NCBI RefSeq assembly: GCF_003611465.1
Contig: NZ_RAXV01000002.1
Span: 62,001-126,000, forward strand
Reading direction: 5' to 3'
Source of the DNA: Acinetobacter tianfuensis
GTDB lineage: Bacteria > Pseudomonadota > Gammaproteobacteria > Pseudomonadales > Moraxellaceae
Length of the DNA: 64,000 bases
The translations under genes were made by a program, and so were the position numbers. This document shows positions 25,306-35,381 of the stretch, in pieces. The notes beneath the pieces are model-generated. The model saw nothing but the letters and a program-made list of their open reading frames with translations, had not been told where the DNA came from and did no database searches. The first letter of the stretch is position 1. Every line of letters starts with the position of its first letter.

Positions 25306-27294
25306 ATGAGCTTCTTAGGTAAGTTAGGTCCGGATGCTATTCCGTACGATCCAATTGTACTGGTAACAGTTGCAATGATGATCTTAGGTGGTATTGCAGT
25401 TGTTGCTGGTATCACTTATTTCAAAAAATGGACTTATTTGTGGACTGAATGGTTCACATCTGTAGACCATAAAAAAATCGGTATCATGTATATCTTCGTT
25501 TCGATCATCATGCTTGTGCGCGGTTTTGCCGATGCGATCATGATGCGTCTGCAGCTGTTCCTTGCAAAAGGCGGCGGCGAAGGTTACTTACACCCTGAAC
25601 ACTATGACCAGATCTTCACTGCCCACGGCGTGATCATGATCTTCTTCGTAGCCATGGGTCTAGTTGTTGGCTTAATGAACGTTGCAGTACCGCTTCAAAT
25701 TGGTGCACGTGACGTAGCCTTCCCATTATTAAACTCTCTAAGCTTCTGGTTATTTGCCGGCGCTGCAGGCTTAATGATGGCTTCTCTTGCGATTGGTGAA
25801 TTCGCTGCTACAGGCTGGATGGCTTACCCTCCACTGTCTGGTATCGAATACTCTCCAGGCGTGGGTATGGACTACTACATTTGGGCGCTTCAGATTTCTG
25901 GTCTAGGCACACTTCTAACTGGTGTTAACTTCTTCGTTACCATCGTGAAGATGCGTGCTCCTGGCATGAAACTTATGGACATGCCTATTTTCACGTGGAC
26001 AGCGCTTTGTACTGCTGTACTGATCATCGCAGCTTTCCCTGTGTTGACAGCTACAATTGCAATGCTGACACTTGACCGTTACTTCGGCTTCCACTTCTTC
26101 ACAAATGACATGGGCGGCAGTCCAATGTTGTACGTGAACTTGATCTGGACTTGGGGTCACCCAGAAGTTTACATCTTGGTACTTCCAGCATTTGGTATTT
26201 ACTCAGAAGTTACTTCTACTTTTGCGCGCAAAACACTGTTCGGCTACAAGTCAATGGTTTATGCGACTATCGCAATTACAGTTCTTTCATTCGTTGTATG
26301 GGTTCACCACTTCTTTACAATGGGTGCTGGTGCCAACGTTAACGCGTTCTTCGGCATCATGACAATGATCATCGCGATTCCTACTGGTGTGAAAATCTTC
26401 TCATGGTTATTCACCATGTATAAGGGCCGCATCACGTATACAACTCCAATGTACTGGACACTTGGCTTCCTTGTGACTTTCGGTATCGGCGGTTTAACTG
26501 GCGTATTAATGGCAGTTCCACCAGCTGACTTCCTTGTACACAACTCATTGTTCCTAATTGCTCACTTCCATAACGTAATTATTGGCGGTGTAGTATTTGC
26601 AATGTTTGCGGGCATCATTTTCTACTGGCCTAAAATGTTCGGCTGGAAGCTTAATGAAGCTTGGGGTAAAGCAGCGTTCTGGTTCTGGTTCTTCGGTTTC
26701 TACTTTGCATTCATGCCGCTTTATATCCTTGGTTTCATGGGTATGACTCGCCGTCTGAATACATATGACAACCCAGAATGGGATCCGTACTTAGCTATTG
26801 CTTTCTTTGGTTCTGTACTTGTTGCTATCGGTATCTTCTGTTTTGTTATGCAAATTGTTGTTGGTTTCCTTCAACGCAAAGACAATATGGACCTTACTGG
26901 CGACGCATGGGATGGCCGTGTTCTTGAATGGGCGACTTCATCTCCTGCTCCATTCTATAACTTTGCTCACCTTCCAAAGATCAATGGTATTGATACTTTC
27001 TGGACGGACAAAGAAAACGGTATCGCTTACGCTAAACCAACTAAATATGAAGATATTCATATGCCAACCAACCGTGCTGCAGGCTTTGTAATCGCTATGA
27101 TTATCACAGTTATGGGCTTCGCGTTGATCTGGCACATTTGGTGGCTTGCGGTCGTAACTTTCGTTGCTGCAATCATCAGCTTCATCGTATCGTCATTCAC
27201 GAAAAAAGTGGATTACTACGTACCAGCTGCTGAAGTTGAGCGCATCGAAAACGAACGTTACGCGATTCTTGAAAAACACTTGAAGAAGGACTAA
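25306..27294 (+). CDS. cyoB: cytochrome bo3 ubiquinol oxidase subunit I
   Basis: A 662-residue heme-copper oxidase catalytic subunit with about 15 membrane helices. The heme b ligand His is in [11 protein letters not shown], the CuB/Tyr cross-link motif is [19 protein letters not shown], the adjacent HH pair is [10 protein letters not shown], and the heme o3/b ligands are in [11 protein letters not shown]. It starts 3 bp after cyoA. Length matches E. coli CyoB (663). Confidence 0.98.
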   Translation: MSFLGKLGPDAIPYDPIVLVTVAMMILGGIAVVAGITYFKKWTYLWTEWFTSVDHKKIGIMYIFVSIIMLVRGFADAIMMRLQLFLAKGGGEGYLHPEHYDQIFTAHGVIMIFFVAMGLVVGLMNVAVPLQIGARDVAFPLLNSLSFWLFAGAAGLMMASLAIGEFAATGWMAYPPLSGIEYSPGVGMDYYIWALQISGLGTLLTGVNFFVTIVKMRAPGMKLMDMPIFTWTALCTAVLIIAAFPVLTATIAMLTLDRYFGFHFFTNDMGGSPMLYVNLIWTWGHPEVYILVLPAFGIYSEVTSTFARKTLFGYKSMVYATIAITVLSFVVWVHHFFTMGAGANVNAFFGIMTMIIAIPTGVKIFSWLFTMYKGRITYTTPMYWTLGFLVTFGIGGLTGVLMAVPPADFLVHNSLFLIAHFHNVIIGGVVFAMFAGIIFYWPKMFGWKLNEAWGKAAFWFWFFGFYFAFMPLYILGFMGMTRRLNTYDNPEWDPYLAIAFFGSVLVAIGIFCFVMQIVVGFLQRKDNMDLTGDAWDGRVLEWATSSPAPFYNFAHLPKINGIDTFWTDKENGIAYAKPTKYEDIHMPTNRAAGFVIAMIITVMGFALIWHIWWLAVVTFVAAIISFIVSSFTKKVDYYVPAAEVERIENERYAILEKHLKKD

Positions 27295-27298
27295 GACA

Positions 27299-27919
27299 AT
27301 GGCTGAAGTACTTCATCACGACAACCACGGACACGATGAACATCATCATCACGATGATACTGACATCACTGTCTTTGGTTTCTGGACTTACTTGATGAGT
27401 GACTTGATCCTTTTCGGGACACTCTTCATCGCGTTCGCTGTATTAAGCAGCCACGTTCCAGTTGGCACTCCAAGCGCAAAAGAATTGTTCGGCGAATCTT
27501 TAGGCTTCGTTTTAACTGAAACTTTTGCTCTTTTGATCTCTTCTGTAACGTTTGGTTTTGCAGTTCTTGCTGCATACAAAAAAGATGTTGCTAAGGTATT
27601 AACTTGGTTAGGTATTACTTGGGTATTTGGTGCTGTCTTCATCGGCATGGAACTTTATGAATTCAATCATTTAGTTCACGCTGGTCATGGACCTAGCACA
27701 AGCGCCTTCCTATCTGCGTTCTTTACGCTAGTAGGTACGCACGGTATCCACGTAACTTCTGGTCTAGTTTGGATGATCATATTGATGTATCAAATCAAGA
27801 AAAATGGTTTGACTATGATCAATATGCGCCGTCTTGCTTGCCTAAGCTTGTTCTGGCACTTCCTTGACATCGTTTGGATCTGTGTATTCAGCGTAGTTTA
27901 CTTAATGGGAGTTCTATAA
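27299..27919 (+). CDS. cyoC: cytochrome bo3 ubiquinol oxidase subunit III
   Basis: A 206-residue protein with five membrane helices. The His-rich cytoplasmic N-terminus is followed by [18 protein letters not shown] and the conserved [19 protein letters not shown] helix of subunit III. It overlaps cyoD by one base (TAATG). Confidence 0.97.
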   Translation: MAEVLHHDNHGHDEHHHHDDTDITVFGFWTYLMSDLILFGTLFIAFAVLSSHVPVGTPSAKELFGESLGFVLTETFALLISSVTFGFAVLAAYKKDVAKVLTWLGITWVFGAVFIGMELYEFNHLVHAGHGPSTSAFLSAFFTLVGTHGIHVTSGLVWMIILMYQIKKNGLTMINMRRLACLSLFWHFLDIVWICVFSVVYLMGVL

Positions 27920-28245
27920 TGAGTCACGATCATAACTCTGCTGGCGCGTCTCACGGTAATACTAAGCAATATACAATTGGCTTCATTCTGTCGGTTCTTC
28001 TGACTGTTATTCCATTCGGTATGGTTATGGCAGGCGGTTTCAGCCGCGGTCTTATAGTGACTGTTATTGCGATTACTGCTGTTGCTCAGATTCTTGTTCA
28101 GTTAGTTTACTTCCTGCACATGAACTCTTCTTCAGAGCAGCGCTGGAATGTTATTGCGTTCATCTATACAATTCTTACAGTTGCAATCTTATTGGTTGGT
28201 TCTGTATGGATCATGAACTACTTACACTACAACATGATGATCTAA
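27919..28245 (+). CDS. cyoD: cytochrome bo3 ubiquinol oxidase subunit IV
   Basis: A 108-residue protein with three membrane helices. YTIGFILSVLLTVIPFGMV and LVQLVYFLHMNSSSEQRWN are the CyoD landmarks. The ATG at 27919 shares its A with the cyoC stop, so translation is coupled. An upstream frame opening at 27874 lies inside cyoC and is not the start. Confidence 0.95.
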   Translation: MSHDHNSAGASHGNTKQYTIGFILSVLLTVIPFGMVMAGGFSRGLIVTVIAITAVAQILVQLVYFLHMNSSSEQRWNVIAFIYTILTVAILLVGSVWIMNYLHYNMMI

Positions 28246-28255
28246 ACTGGTTGTC

Positions 28256-29134
28256 ATGCTGAAAAAGTATTTATTCCTGACTAAGCCAGGAATTCTCTTT
28301 GGTAACTTCGTTACCACTCTGGGCGGCTTCTTTTTAGCCGCTCAGGGATCTGTAGATTTCCTTCTTCTTCTCATCACTTTGCTTGGTACAACTCTAGTTG
28401 TAGCTTCTGGCTGTGTCGTCAACAACGTTATTGATCAAGACATCGATCAAAAGATGGAACGGACGATGAACCGCGCATTAGTCAAAAAAACCATTAGCCC
28501 TTCTGTTGCACTGACATTTTCAGCTGCGCTCGGATTATTTGGCTTTGCTTTACTTTGGTTTTTTGTCAATGCCTATGCCTTTGGCTTTGCTGTACTTGGC
28601 TTTGTGGTTTATGTAATTTTTTATAGTCTTTGGAGCAAACGTACTTCCATTCACCAAACCGTGATCGGCAGTATTTCTGGCGCAAGCCCTCCTGTGATTG
28701 GCTACACGGCTGTAGCAAATGAGTTTGACGTTGCCGCTTTGCTAATTTTCTTAGCATATGCGCTTTGGCAAATGCCGCACTCATGGGGTATCGCCATCTA
28801 CCGTTTTAATGACTATAAAAATGCCGGCATTCCAATTTTACCTGTTGCCCGCTCAGTGTTGCGTACCAAGGTTGAAAGCCTGATCTACGTTATTCTGTTC
28901 GCATTGGTATTAAATGGTTTGTATTGTTTTGGCTATACAAATTTATTCTTCTTAGTGACCTTCAATGCCATGTGCGCATATTGGGTTTATCTATCAATTA
29001 TAGGTTTTAAAGCTGAAAATGATCAGGTTTGGGCGAAACGCTATTTCTTATATTCAGTGATTTTAATTACTGTTTTAAGTTTCAGCTTCAGTTTCAGTTA
29101 CACCTCTCCTGCACCGCATTTACCGCTGTTTTAA
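28256..29134 (+). CDS. cyoE: protoheme IX farnesyltransferase (heme O synthase)
   Basis: A 292-residue UbiA-superfamily prenyltransferase with about eight to nine membrane helices. It farnesylates heme B to heme O for the bo3 oxidase encoded just upstream. NNVIDQDIDQKMERTMNRAL is the first Asp-rich prenyl-diphosphate site. YRFNDYKNAGIPILPV is the second conserved loop. It starts 10 bp after cyoD and closes the operon. Confidence 0.96.
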   Translation: MLKKYLFLTKPGILFGNFVTTLGGFFLAAQGSVDFLLLLITLLGTTLVVASGCVVNNVIDQDIDQKMERTMNRALVKKTISPSVALTFSAALGLFGFALLWFFVNAYAFGFAVLGFVVYVIFYSLWSKRTSIHQTVIGSISGASPPVIGYTAVANEFDVAALLIFLAYALWQMPHSWGIAIYRFNDYKNAGIPILPVARSVLRTKVESLIYVILFALVLNGLYCFGYTNLFFLVTFNAMCAYWVYLSIIGFKAENDQVWAKRYFLYSVILITVLSFSFSFSYTSPAPHLPLF

Positions 29135-29162
29135 AAAAGATAGAGTTTTACTCTATCTTTTT
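29134..29162 (+). terminator. Terminator of the cyo operon
   Basis: AAAAAGATAGAG/CTCTATCTTTTT stem with a TTTTA loop, directly at the cyoE stop. Confidence 0.88.
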
Positions 29163-29244
29163 TCTTTATGCGCATTAAAAAATTCTTGAGTCTTATTTTC
29201 TAATTGCTACCATAGCGGACACAATAATAACGTACCGCTCAATA

Positions 29245-31365
29245 ATGAAATTAATCCCTACAGCTTTTAAAACGTCCCTTTTTATTTCTGTTTCTGCATT
29301 TCCTTTTGCACTGATGTACAGTACACATGCTTTTTCTGGCGCAGATACCTATTGCGAACCCGCAACTCAGATTCAAAATAATGAATATACCGCATGTAAT
29401 GCCCTTCCTGCGCTGACACCTGCCAATGACAACCAAGTCAATATGCTCTTGTTACTCAGCGATTTAGGCTTAGCCAAATTAAAATTTGGCACCGATACTG
29501 AAACTTTATGGTACACATCGTCAAGCACTGTTCCATTCGAAACCAAAGCTCTAACAGCATCCGCCATTAATTTAGCCAAAAATGCGCGACAACCCAACAA
29601 ACCACTAGACAGTTCAAATTCAGAATACTGCAACACCATTTTGAACAGCCATCAAGATTTTACTCAGCAAGTTAAAGCAGATAAAAAGCTGTCCAGCACT
29701 GAACGTGATTTTCTAATTAAAGCGCGCAGCCAACTGAAAACTTGCGACGACCACATCAGTTTGATTGCAGTAAATCCCGATTGGTCAGTCACTGCACGTC
29801 AATTTGCTTCATATTTAAATGGCAGTATCGCCTTCTACAATACCAACTTTTCCACAGCCTCTAAGATTTATTCAGCTTTAGCTGCAGCGGATCAGCCATG
29901 GATTAAAGAAACTGCGCAATACATGCTGATTCGTAGCAGCCTAAACGAAACCTACCAAAGCGGCTTAGGTGAATATGGCGATTTGGATCAGTCCAAAATT
30001 AATCAGCAATTATTCAAAAACACCTATGACAGTATTTGCCAGTATTTAAAACTGTATCCATCGGGCCGATATGCAGCCAGCGCGCGCGGTCTGCTCCGCC
30101 GCTGTTACTGGATCGGTGGACAGCAGCAGTTACTGGTCAATGAGCTCACTTGGCAAATCAACAATCCAAAATCACCATTTTATAATTTAGAAATAAATAA
30201 TTTGGCCTATGAAATTGACCGTCATGTTTTCCAGTCCTCATTATTCAAAGCGCAGTATTTAAAAGATCCTTTCTTACTGGCTATATATGATTTAATGCAA
30301 ATGCGAAAACCTGAGTCGGCTGAAGACCGCGTAATGAGCTGGAGCGAATTAAACAGCCAAAAAGCTGTATTTAAAACGCAACCTGAACTCTTCCAATATT
30401 TACAGGCTACTCATTTATTTTATGTGCAAAACAAACCAAATGAAGCCTTAAGTTATTTGTCCAACCCTCAAGCTGGCAACTCCAATCATTATCTAGCACT
30501 AAGTCAAATATTGCTCAAAGGCCGGATTATGGAAAAAGCCGGACAATCTGCAAATACGCAGCAATATTGGGAAAACTTGCTAACTAAAGCAAAAAGCCCA
30601 GAGCAACGTGGACTGTTTGAGCTTATGCTGTATCCATATTATGCCAAGCAGCAAAATGCCAGCTTTTTTGCAGACGAAAATTCAAAAATTAAAGCACGTT
30701 TTCTACAACGCAGCTTCATTACAGAACAGGCCAACGAACACAGCTTAATGCACATTGTGCAGGACAAATCTGCAAGTGAAGATCAAAAAAATCTGGCGCT
30801 GAATACAGTGTTAGAAAAATCGCTGATTCATCAAAACTATGCTCTGTTTAATCAAGCCTACACACAACTCCCCAAAAATGCCGCGCAATATGTTTTTAAT
30901 GACAACGACTACACGTCTTATAAAAAACAGCCGCCATTGGGAAATTTTGTCTGGAAAGGTTCAACCATAAACTCAAAATTCAGCTGTCCAGATCTTTATA
31001 GCCTCACTCAAAAACTGCAAATTGCGCCAAAAGACTTGAGCTTAGGGCTCTGTCTAGGTGAATATATGCGTTCAGATAAAGCTTACCGCTTAAGCGATAT
31101 CACAGAAAATGAAAAACAGCACAGTACCTTTCAAGGGCCAATCTTCGCACGCGGTCAGATCTATAAAAATATAATCAAATCATCTTCCAATGCCGATTTA
31201 AAAGCCTATGCACTGTACCGTGCAATCATGTGTTATTCACCAGGCGGAATGAATGACTGTCAGGATGCTGACGTTGCTAAATCTGCGCGCAAACAATGGT
31301 TTGATCAAATTAAGCGTGATTATCCAGAGACCAACTGGGCCAAATCACTGAAATACTATTGGTAA
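29245..31365 (+). CDS. large exported helical-repeat protein of unknown function
   Basis: A 706-residue protein with an N-terminal signal peptide (cleavage near THAFSG, about residue 30). It contains several pairs of cysteines (for example EYCNTIL, LKTCDDH, SICQYL, RRCYW, MCYSPGGMNDC), compatible with periplasmic disulfides. The sequence is largely helical, with TPR/Sel1-like alternation of small and aromatic residues (FYNTNFSTASKIYSALAAAD, LYPSGRYAASARGLLRRCYW, FYVQNKPNEALSYLS), similar in style to BamD/YfiO solenoids. It is followed after 6 bp by a DUF3142-type lipoprotein gene, forming a two-gene operon. No function is assigned. Confidence 0.72.
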   Translation: MKLIPTAFKTSLFISVSAFPFALMYSTHAFSGADTYCEPATQIQNNEYTACNALPALTPANDNQVNMLLLLSDLGLAKLKFGTDTETLWYTSSSTVPFETKALTASAINLAKNARQPNKPLDSSNSEYCNTILNSHQDFTQQVKADKKLSSTERDFLIKARSQLKTCDDHISLIAVNPDWSVTARQFASYLNGSIAFYNTNFSTASKIYSALAAADQPWIKETAQYMLIRSSLNETYQSGLGEYGDLDQSKINQQLFKNTYDSICQYLKLYPSGRYAASARGLLRRCYWIGGQQQLLVNELTWQINNPKSPFYNLEINNLAYEIDRHVFQSSLFKAQYLKDPFLLAIYDLMQMRKPESAEDRVMSWSELNSQKAVFKTQPELFQYLQATHLFYVQNKPNEALSYLSNPQAGNSNHYLALSQILLKGRIMEKAGQSANTQQYWENLLTKAKSPEQRGLFELMLYPYYAKQQNASFFADENSKIKARFLQRSFITEQANEHSLMHIVQDKSASEDQKNLALNTVLEKSLIHQNYALFNQAYTQLPKNAAQYVFNDNDYTSYKKQPPLGNFVWKGSTINSKFSCPDLYSLTQKLQIAPKDLSLGLCLGEYMRSDKAYRLSDITENEKQHSTFQGPIFARGQIYKNIIKSSSNADLKAYALYRAIMCYSPGGMNDCQDADVAKSARKQWFDQIKRDYPETNWAKSLKYYW

Positions 31366-31371
31366 TGTAAA

Positions 31372-32121
31372 ATGAAAGCTTGGCTAACAGCAGTTTGTAT
31401 AATTTTGTGCTGCATATTTGCCCTGACTGCATGTAAGCCAAATCAATCTGCTCAGGCAAGTGAATATATCAATGCCAATAGCTACGATTCATTTTGGATT
31501 TGGGGCAATATCAAATCTGCCCCCTACCTCAGTCAAGCCAAAGAACTCTATATACTTCAGGGCAATATTCATCTCGACCAAAATACCAAACAGTCCGTAC
31601 TTACCGTACAAGGAATTGCTCCAATGAGCATGCCGCATCAAAAAATATGGCTGGTCTATCGCAATCATCATTTGAATTGGAACAACAATGAATTCAATAA
31701 TATATTGAAGCGCATTAAACGCTGGGAAAATATGGGAAGCAATATTGAAGGCATTCAAATAGATTTTGATGCTCAAACGAAAAATCTACACGATTATGCT
31801 TTGTTTCTTACACAGCTTAGATCTCAGTTGCCTCAAAAATACAAGTTAAGCATTACTGGACTGATGGACTGGAGTAATCTTCAAAATACAAAAACGCTTC
31901 AGTTATTTCGAAACAGCATTGATGAAATTGCGATTCAAACTTATCAAGGCTCCACAACCATTCCGCATTATCGCGCATATTTAAGCAAGATTTCTGCGCT
32001 AAACTTACCCTTTAAAATTGGCTTGGTACAACATGGTCAATGGGATAGAAATATTGATTTTAAAGATAATCCTTATTTTAAAGGCTATATTGTTTTTTTG
32101 CTGCGTGAAGCGCCTCATTAA
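31372..32121 (+). CDS. DUF3142-type lipoprotein
   Basis: A 249-residue protein with a lipoprotein signal peptide (lipobox LTAC, cysteine near residue 21). SFWIWGNIKSAPYLSQAKELYILQG is the DUF3142 opening, IEGIQIDFDAQT resembles the (beta/alpha)8 glycosidase strand with acidic residues, and YKLSITGLMDWS and IDEIAIQTYQG follow in family order. The likely fold is a TIM barrel related to family-18-like glycosidases, anchored to the outer membrane. The substrate is unknown. It is coupled to the upstream large exported protein. Confidence 0.75.
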   Translation: MKAWLTAVCIILCCIFALTACKPNQSAQASEYINANSYDSFWIWGNIKSAPYLSQAKELYILQGNIHLDQNTKQSVLTVQGIAPMSMPHQKIWLVYRNHHLNWNNNEFNNILKRIKRWENMGSNIEGIQIDFDAQTKNLHDYALFLTQLRSQLPQKYKLSITGLMDWSNLQNTKTLQLFRNSIDEIAIQTYQGSTTIPHYRAYLSKISALNLPFKIGLVQHGQWDRNIDFKDNPYFKGYIVFLLREAPH

Positions 32122-32265
32122 AAATATCAAGACAGATCTGCCAATGCATCTATACAAACAACAGCCCCACTTATGCTAAAACCATAAAAAATACATGCTT
32201 TTTAAATGAATGCCTTGTATTCCAACAGCAAACCCACTAAAATCTGTGCCTCGCATACACTGCGG

Positions 32266-32341
32266 CATAACTATTTCATAGTTATGACTCCTTGCTTCTA
32301 ACAATTACGTTGGGGGCTGTTTAAACCGTAAGGAGCTGACA
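32266..32341 (+). promoter_or_regulatory. rpsF leader: hairpin plus CCG-containing candidate S6:S18 site
   Basis: A perfect 8-bp hairpin CATAACTA/TAGTTATG (32266-32286) is followed by a G5 tract and AACCGTAAGGAG at the ribosome binding site. Leaders of rpsF in many bacteria carry a CCG motif bound by S6:S18 for autoregulation. Here the match is suggestive only. Confidence 0.45.
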
Positions 32342-32728
32342 ATGCGTCATTACGAAATCGTACTTTTAGTACACCCAGATCAAAGCGATCAAGTTGTGGG
32401 TATGGTTGAACGCTATATTTCACAAATCAAAGAAGCTGATGGTCAAATCCACCGTCTTGAAGACTGGGGCCGTCGTCAATTGGCTTACCCAATCAACAAG
32501 ATCCACAAAGCTCACTACATTCTTATGAATGTTGAGTGTGGTCAAACTACTCTTGATGAGCTAGAAGAATTGTTCCGTTACAACGATGCAATCATTCGCA
32601 GCCTTATCATCCGTCGTGAAAACGCTATCACTGAAGAGTCTTTATTGGCTAAGAGTGCTGAAGAAAAACGTGCGCGTAAAGCTCAACGTGAAGAAGCACA
32701 ACAAGCTCAAGACTCTGCTGAAGCATAA
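32342..32728 (+). CDS. rpsF: 30S ribosomal protein S6
   Basis: A 128-residue S6. [18 protein letters not shown] and [21 protein letters not shown] are unmistakable, with a charged C-terminal extension. AAGGAG precedes the ATG. It is the first gene of rpsF-rpsR-rplI. Confidence 0.98.
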   Translation: MRHYEIVLLVHPDQSDQVVGMVERYISQIKEADGQIHRLEDWGRRQLAYPINKIHKAHYILMNVECGQTTLDELEELFRYNDAIIRSLIIRRENAITEESLLAKSAEEKRARKAQREEAQQAQDSAEA

Positions 32729-32740
32729 GGAGAACACTAA

Positions 32741-32968
32741 ATGGCACGTTTTTACCGTCGTCGCAAGTTCTGCCGCTTTACAGCTGAGAACGTTACGTAC
32801 ATCGACTACAAAGATATCGACACTTTAAAACAGTACATCACTGAAAACGGCAAGATTGTTCCTAGCCGTATTACAGGTACTAAAGCTCGTTACCAACGTC
32901 AATTAGCGCTAGCTATTAAACAAGCTCGCTACTTGTCTTTGATCCCTTACACTGACAATCATAAGTGA
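32741..32968 (+). CDS. rpsR: 30S ribosomal protein S18
   Basis: A 75-residue S18 ([36 protein letters not shown]). It pairs with S6 in the 30S platform. AAGGAG precedes the ATG and it is 12 bp from rpsF. Confidence 0.98.
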   Translation: MARFYRRRKFCRFTAENVTYIDYKDIDTLKQYITENGKIVPSRITGTKARYQRQLALAIKQARYLSLIPYTDNHK

Positions 32969-32977
32969 GGTTGAGCT

Positions 32978-33424
32978 GTGGATATTATCTTATTACAACG
33001 CATTAAGAACCTAGGTAAACTAGGTGACAAAGTTTCAGTTAAAGCTGGTTACGGCCGTAACTTCCTTATCCCTCAAGGTAAGGCTGTTGCTGCAACTGAA
33101 GCTAACACTGCTGCTTTTGAAGCTCGTCGTGCAGAACTTGAGAAAGCTGAAGCTGAAGTTTTAGCTGCTGCTCAAGCACGTGCTGACCAATTGAACGAAG
33201 TTAACATCGTGATCACTGCTAAAGCTGGTGACGAAGGTAAGCTATTCGGTTCTATCGGTACTCGTGACATCGCTGACGCGTTGACAAATGCTGGTCTAGT
33301 AGTAGACCGTGCAGAAGTACGTCTTCCAAATGGCGCGCTTCGTCACACTGGTGAATTCAACATCGCAATCCAATTGCACCATGATGTTGTTGCAGAAGTT
33401 CTAGTTACTATCGTAGCTGAGTAA
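32978..33424 (+). CDS. rplI: 50S ribosomal protein L9
   Basis: A 148-residue L9 ([37 protein letters not shown]) with the long connecting helix rich in Ala and Glu. The start codon is GTG at 32978, with GTGAGG about 8 nt upstream. Confidence 0.97.
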   Translation: MDIILLQRIKNLGKLGDKVSVKAGYGRNFLIPQGKAVAATEANTAAFEARRAELEKAEAEVLAAAQARADQLNEVNIVITAKAGDEGKLFGSIGTRDIADALTNAGLVVDRAEVRLPNGALRHTGEFNIAIQLHHDVVAEVLVTIVAE

Positions 33425-33433
33425 TTTCTCGCC

Positions 33434-33468
33434 AAAAAAAAGAGCATGCGCAAGCATGCTCTTTTTTT
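33434..33468 (+). terminator. Terminator of the rpsF operon
   Basis: AAAAAAAGAGCATGC/GCATGCTCTTTTTTT stem with a GCAA tetraloop. Confidence 0.93.
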
Positions 33469-33651
33469 ATCTAAAAATTTTGTTCACACGCAATGACTAT
33501 GGCTAAAGCCGCCGAATGAAATGTATTGCTTTTCAAGCTCATCGTATTCTGCGCCTAAAAAGCGTATTATAAATTGGCTTTGCTGCTGTAAATGTAACCG
33601 CAGCTAATATTTTCATTTCCCCTTTAGCATAGACTGTAAAACGGAATATAT

Positions 33652-35097
33652 ATGTCTCAGGCAAATGCCAGCACAAAACAAAATACAGCCCAATCAAATG
33701 CAAACAGCGCAGAGTCAGGCCAACTCAAAGAGTTCCGCACGCCTCCGCATAACCTTGCGATTGAACAAGCAGTGCTTGCAGCGCTTATGACGGTTGCTGA
33801 ATCTTTTGAACAAGTCGGCGATACGCTTGTTGAAAGCGACTTTTACGCAACACGCCATAAATATATTTTCCGCGCCATTGATCAGCTGTCTAAAGACAAC
33901 TCGCCTTATGATGCAGTATTGGTACATGACTGGCTCACTAAGCAAAATTTGCTCGAAGCTGTTGGCGGTGAAGAATATCTGATGCAGCTGATGGCTGACT
34001 CTCCTTCAAGTTTCTATAACCTAGAAACCTATGCGGCCAAAATTAAAGAATTTTCGACTTTACGCAGCATGATTAAAGTCAGCTCTGAAATTCTACAAAA
34101 TGCGTATGACACCAAAGGCCGTACAGTCAGTGAAATTTTAGATTTAGCAGAAACCAATATTTTCTCTATTGCCGAACAGCATAATAACAATGCCAAAGCG
34201 CAAGGCCCAAAAGCAATCAACACCGTTGTTGCTGACGTTTTTGACAAATTAAACGAATTGTCGCAAATGGAAGGCAGCATTACTGGACTAACAACTGGCT
34301 TTGTCGAACTTGACAATAAAACCTCAGGCATGCAGGCTGGCGACTTAATTATTGTCGCTGCGCGTCCATCTATGGGTAAAACCACTTTTGCGATGAATTT
34401 GGTCGAAAGTGTCTTGTTTAATAATGACTTGCCTGCTCTGGTTTATTCCATGGAGATGCCTGCAGACTCTATCGCAATGCGTCTGATTTCCTCATACGGC
34501 AAAGTACATCAAGGACATTTACGTTCAGGCAAATTAGATGGCGATGAATGGTCCAAAGTCACAGGTACGATTTTACAGCTGCAAGAAAAGAAGCTTTATA
34601 TTGATGACTCATCAGCCCTGCCGCCAACAGAGGTACGCGCACGTGCACGGCGTATTGCAAAAATGCACGGCGGTAAACTCGGCTGCATTATGGTCGACTA
34701 TTTGCAGCTGATGAAAGTGCCGGGTATGGGCGATAACCGGGTAGGTGAAATCTCAGAAATTTCACGAAGCTTAAAAGCTTTAGCAAAAGAAATGATGTGT
34801 CCTGTTATTGCACTTTCCCAGTTAAACCGGTCTCTGGAAAACCGTCCAAACAAACGCCCTGTCATGTCGGATTTACGTGAATCTGGCGCAATCGAGCAGG
34901 ATGCCGACTTAATCATGTTTATTTACCGTGATGAAGTCTATAACAAAGAATCTAAAGAAGCTGGCACAGCTGAAATTATCATCGGTAAACAGCGTAATGG
35001 TCCTATTGGCTCAGTGCGCCTTGCTTTTGAGGGTCAATATACGCGTTTCAGCAACCTATCACCTGAGTTCTACGCTCAATTTGATGATGACGAGTAA
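33652..35097 (+). CDS. dnaB: replicative DNA helicase
   Basis: A 481-residue DnaB. The N-terminal primase-interacting domain (PPHNLAIEQAVLAALM) is followed by the RecA-like motor with Walker A ARPSMGKTTF near residue 240, Walker B IMVDYLQLM, and SDLRESGAIEQDADLIMFIYRDE. It unwinds the fork at replication. There is a poorly conserved Gln/Asn/Ser/Ala N-terminal extension of about 30 residues. Its position after rplI is common in gammaproteobacteria. Confidence 0.97.
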   Translation: MSQANASTKQNTAQSNANSAESGQLKEFRTPPHNLAIEQAVLAALMTVAESFEQVGDTLVESDFYATRHKYIFRAIDQLSKDNSPYDAVLVHDWLTKQNLLEAVGGEEYLMQLMADSPSSFYNLETYAAKIKEFSTLRSMIKVSSEILQNAYDTKGRTVSEILDLAETNIFSIAEQHNNNAKAQGPKAINTVVADVFDKLNELSQMEGSITGLTTGFVELDNKTSGMQAGDLIIVAARPSMGKTTFAMNLVESVLFNNDLPALVYSMEMPADSIAMRLISSYGKVHQGHLRSGKLDGDEWSKVTGTILQLQEKKLYIDDSSALPPTEVRARARRIAKMHGGKLGCIMVDYLQLMKVPGMGDNRVGEISEISRSLKALAKEMMCPVIALSQLNRSLENRPNKRPVMSDLRESGAIEQDADLIMFIYRDEVYNKESKEAGTAEIIIGKQRNGPIGSVRLAFEGQYTRFSNLSPEFYAQFDDDE

Positions 35098-35104
35098 ATT
35101 CTAT

Positions 35105-35129
35105 AAAGCAGGCTTAAGCCTGCTTTTTT
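35105..35129 (+). terminator. Terminator after dnaB
   Basis: AAAGCAGGC/GCCTGCTTT stem with a TTAA loop and a T6 run. Confidence 0.92.
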
Positions 35130-35381
35130 CATGATTTTTTAGAATAGATACATACAATAGCCTTAAAACCAATTTAAAAACTCAATCCTGCCAGTATTTC
35201 CAATTACATCGAACTGCGCTGTACAAAGCAAAATTGACTACAATAGGCCCTGCCTGCTGGATTCAGCCTGTGTTTTTATCAAAATTAGCGTAAACTTGCG
35301 GGTCAAATGTATTTTCATGGCTTTACATGTATGGCTGTTTCACTGTCATACCGTGCAAACCAATCCTAAGGAGTTATTAGG

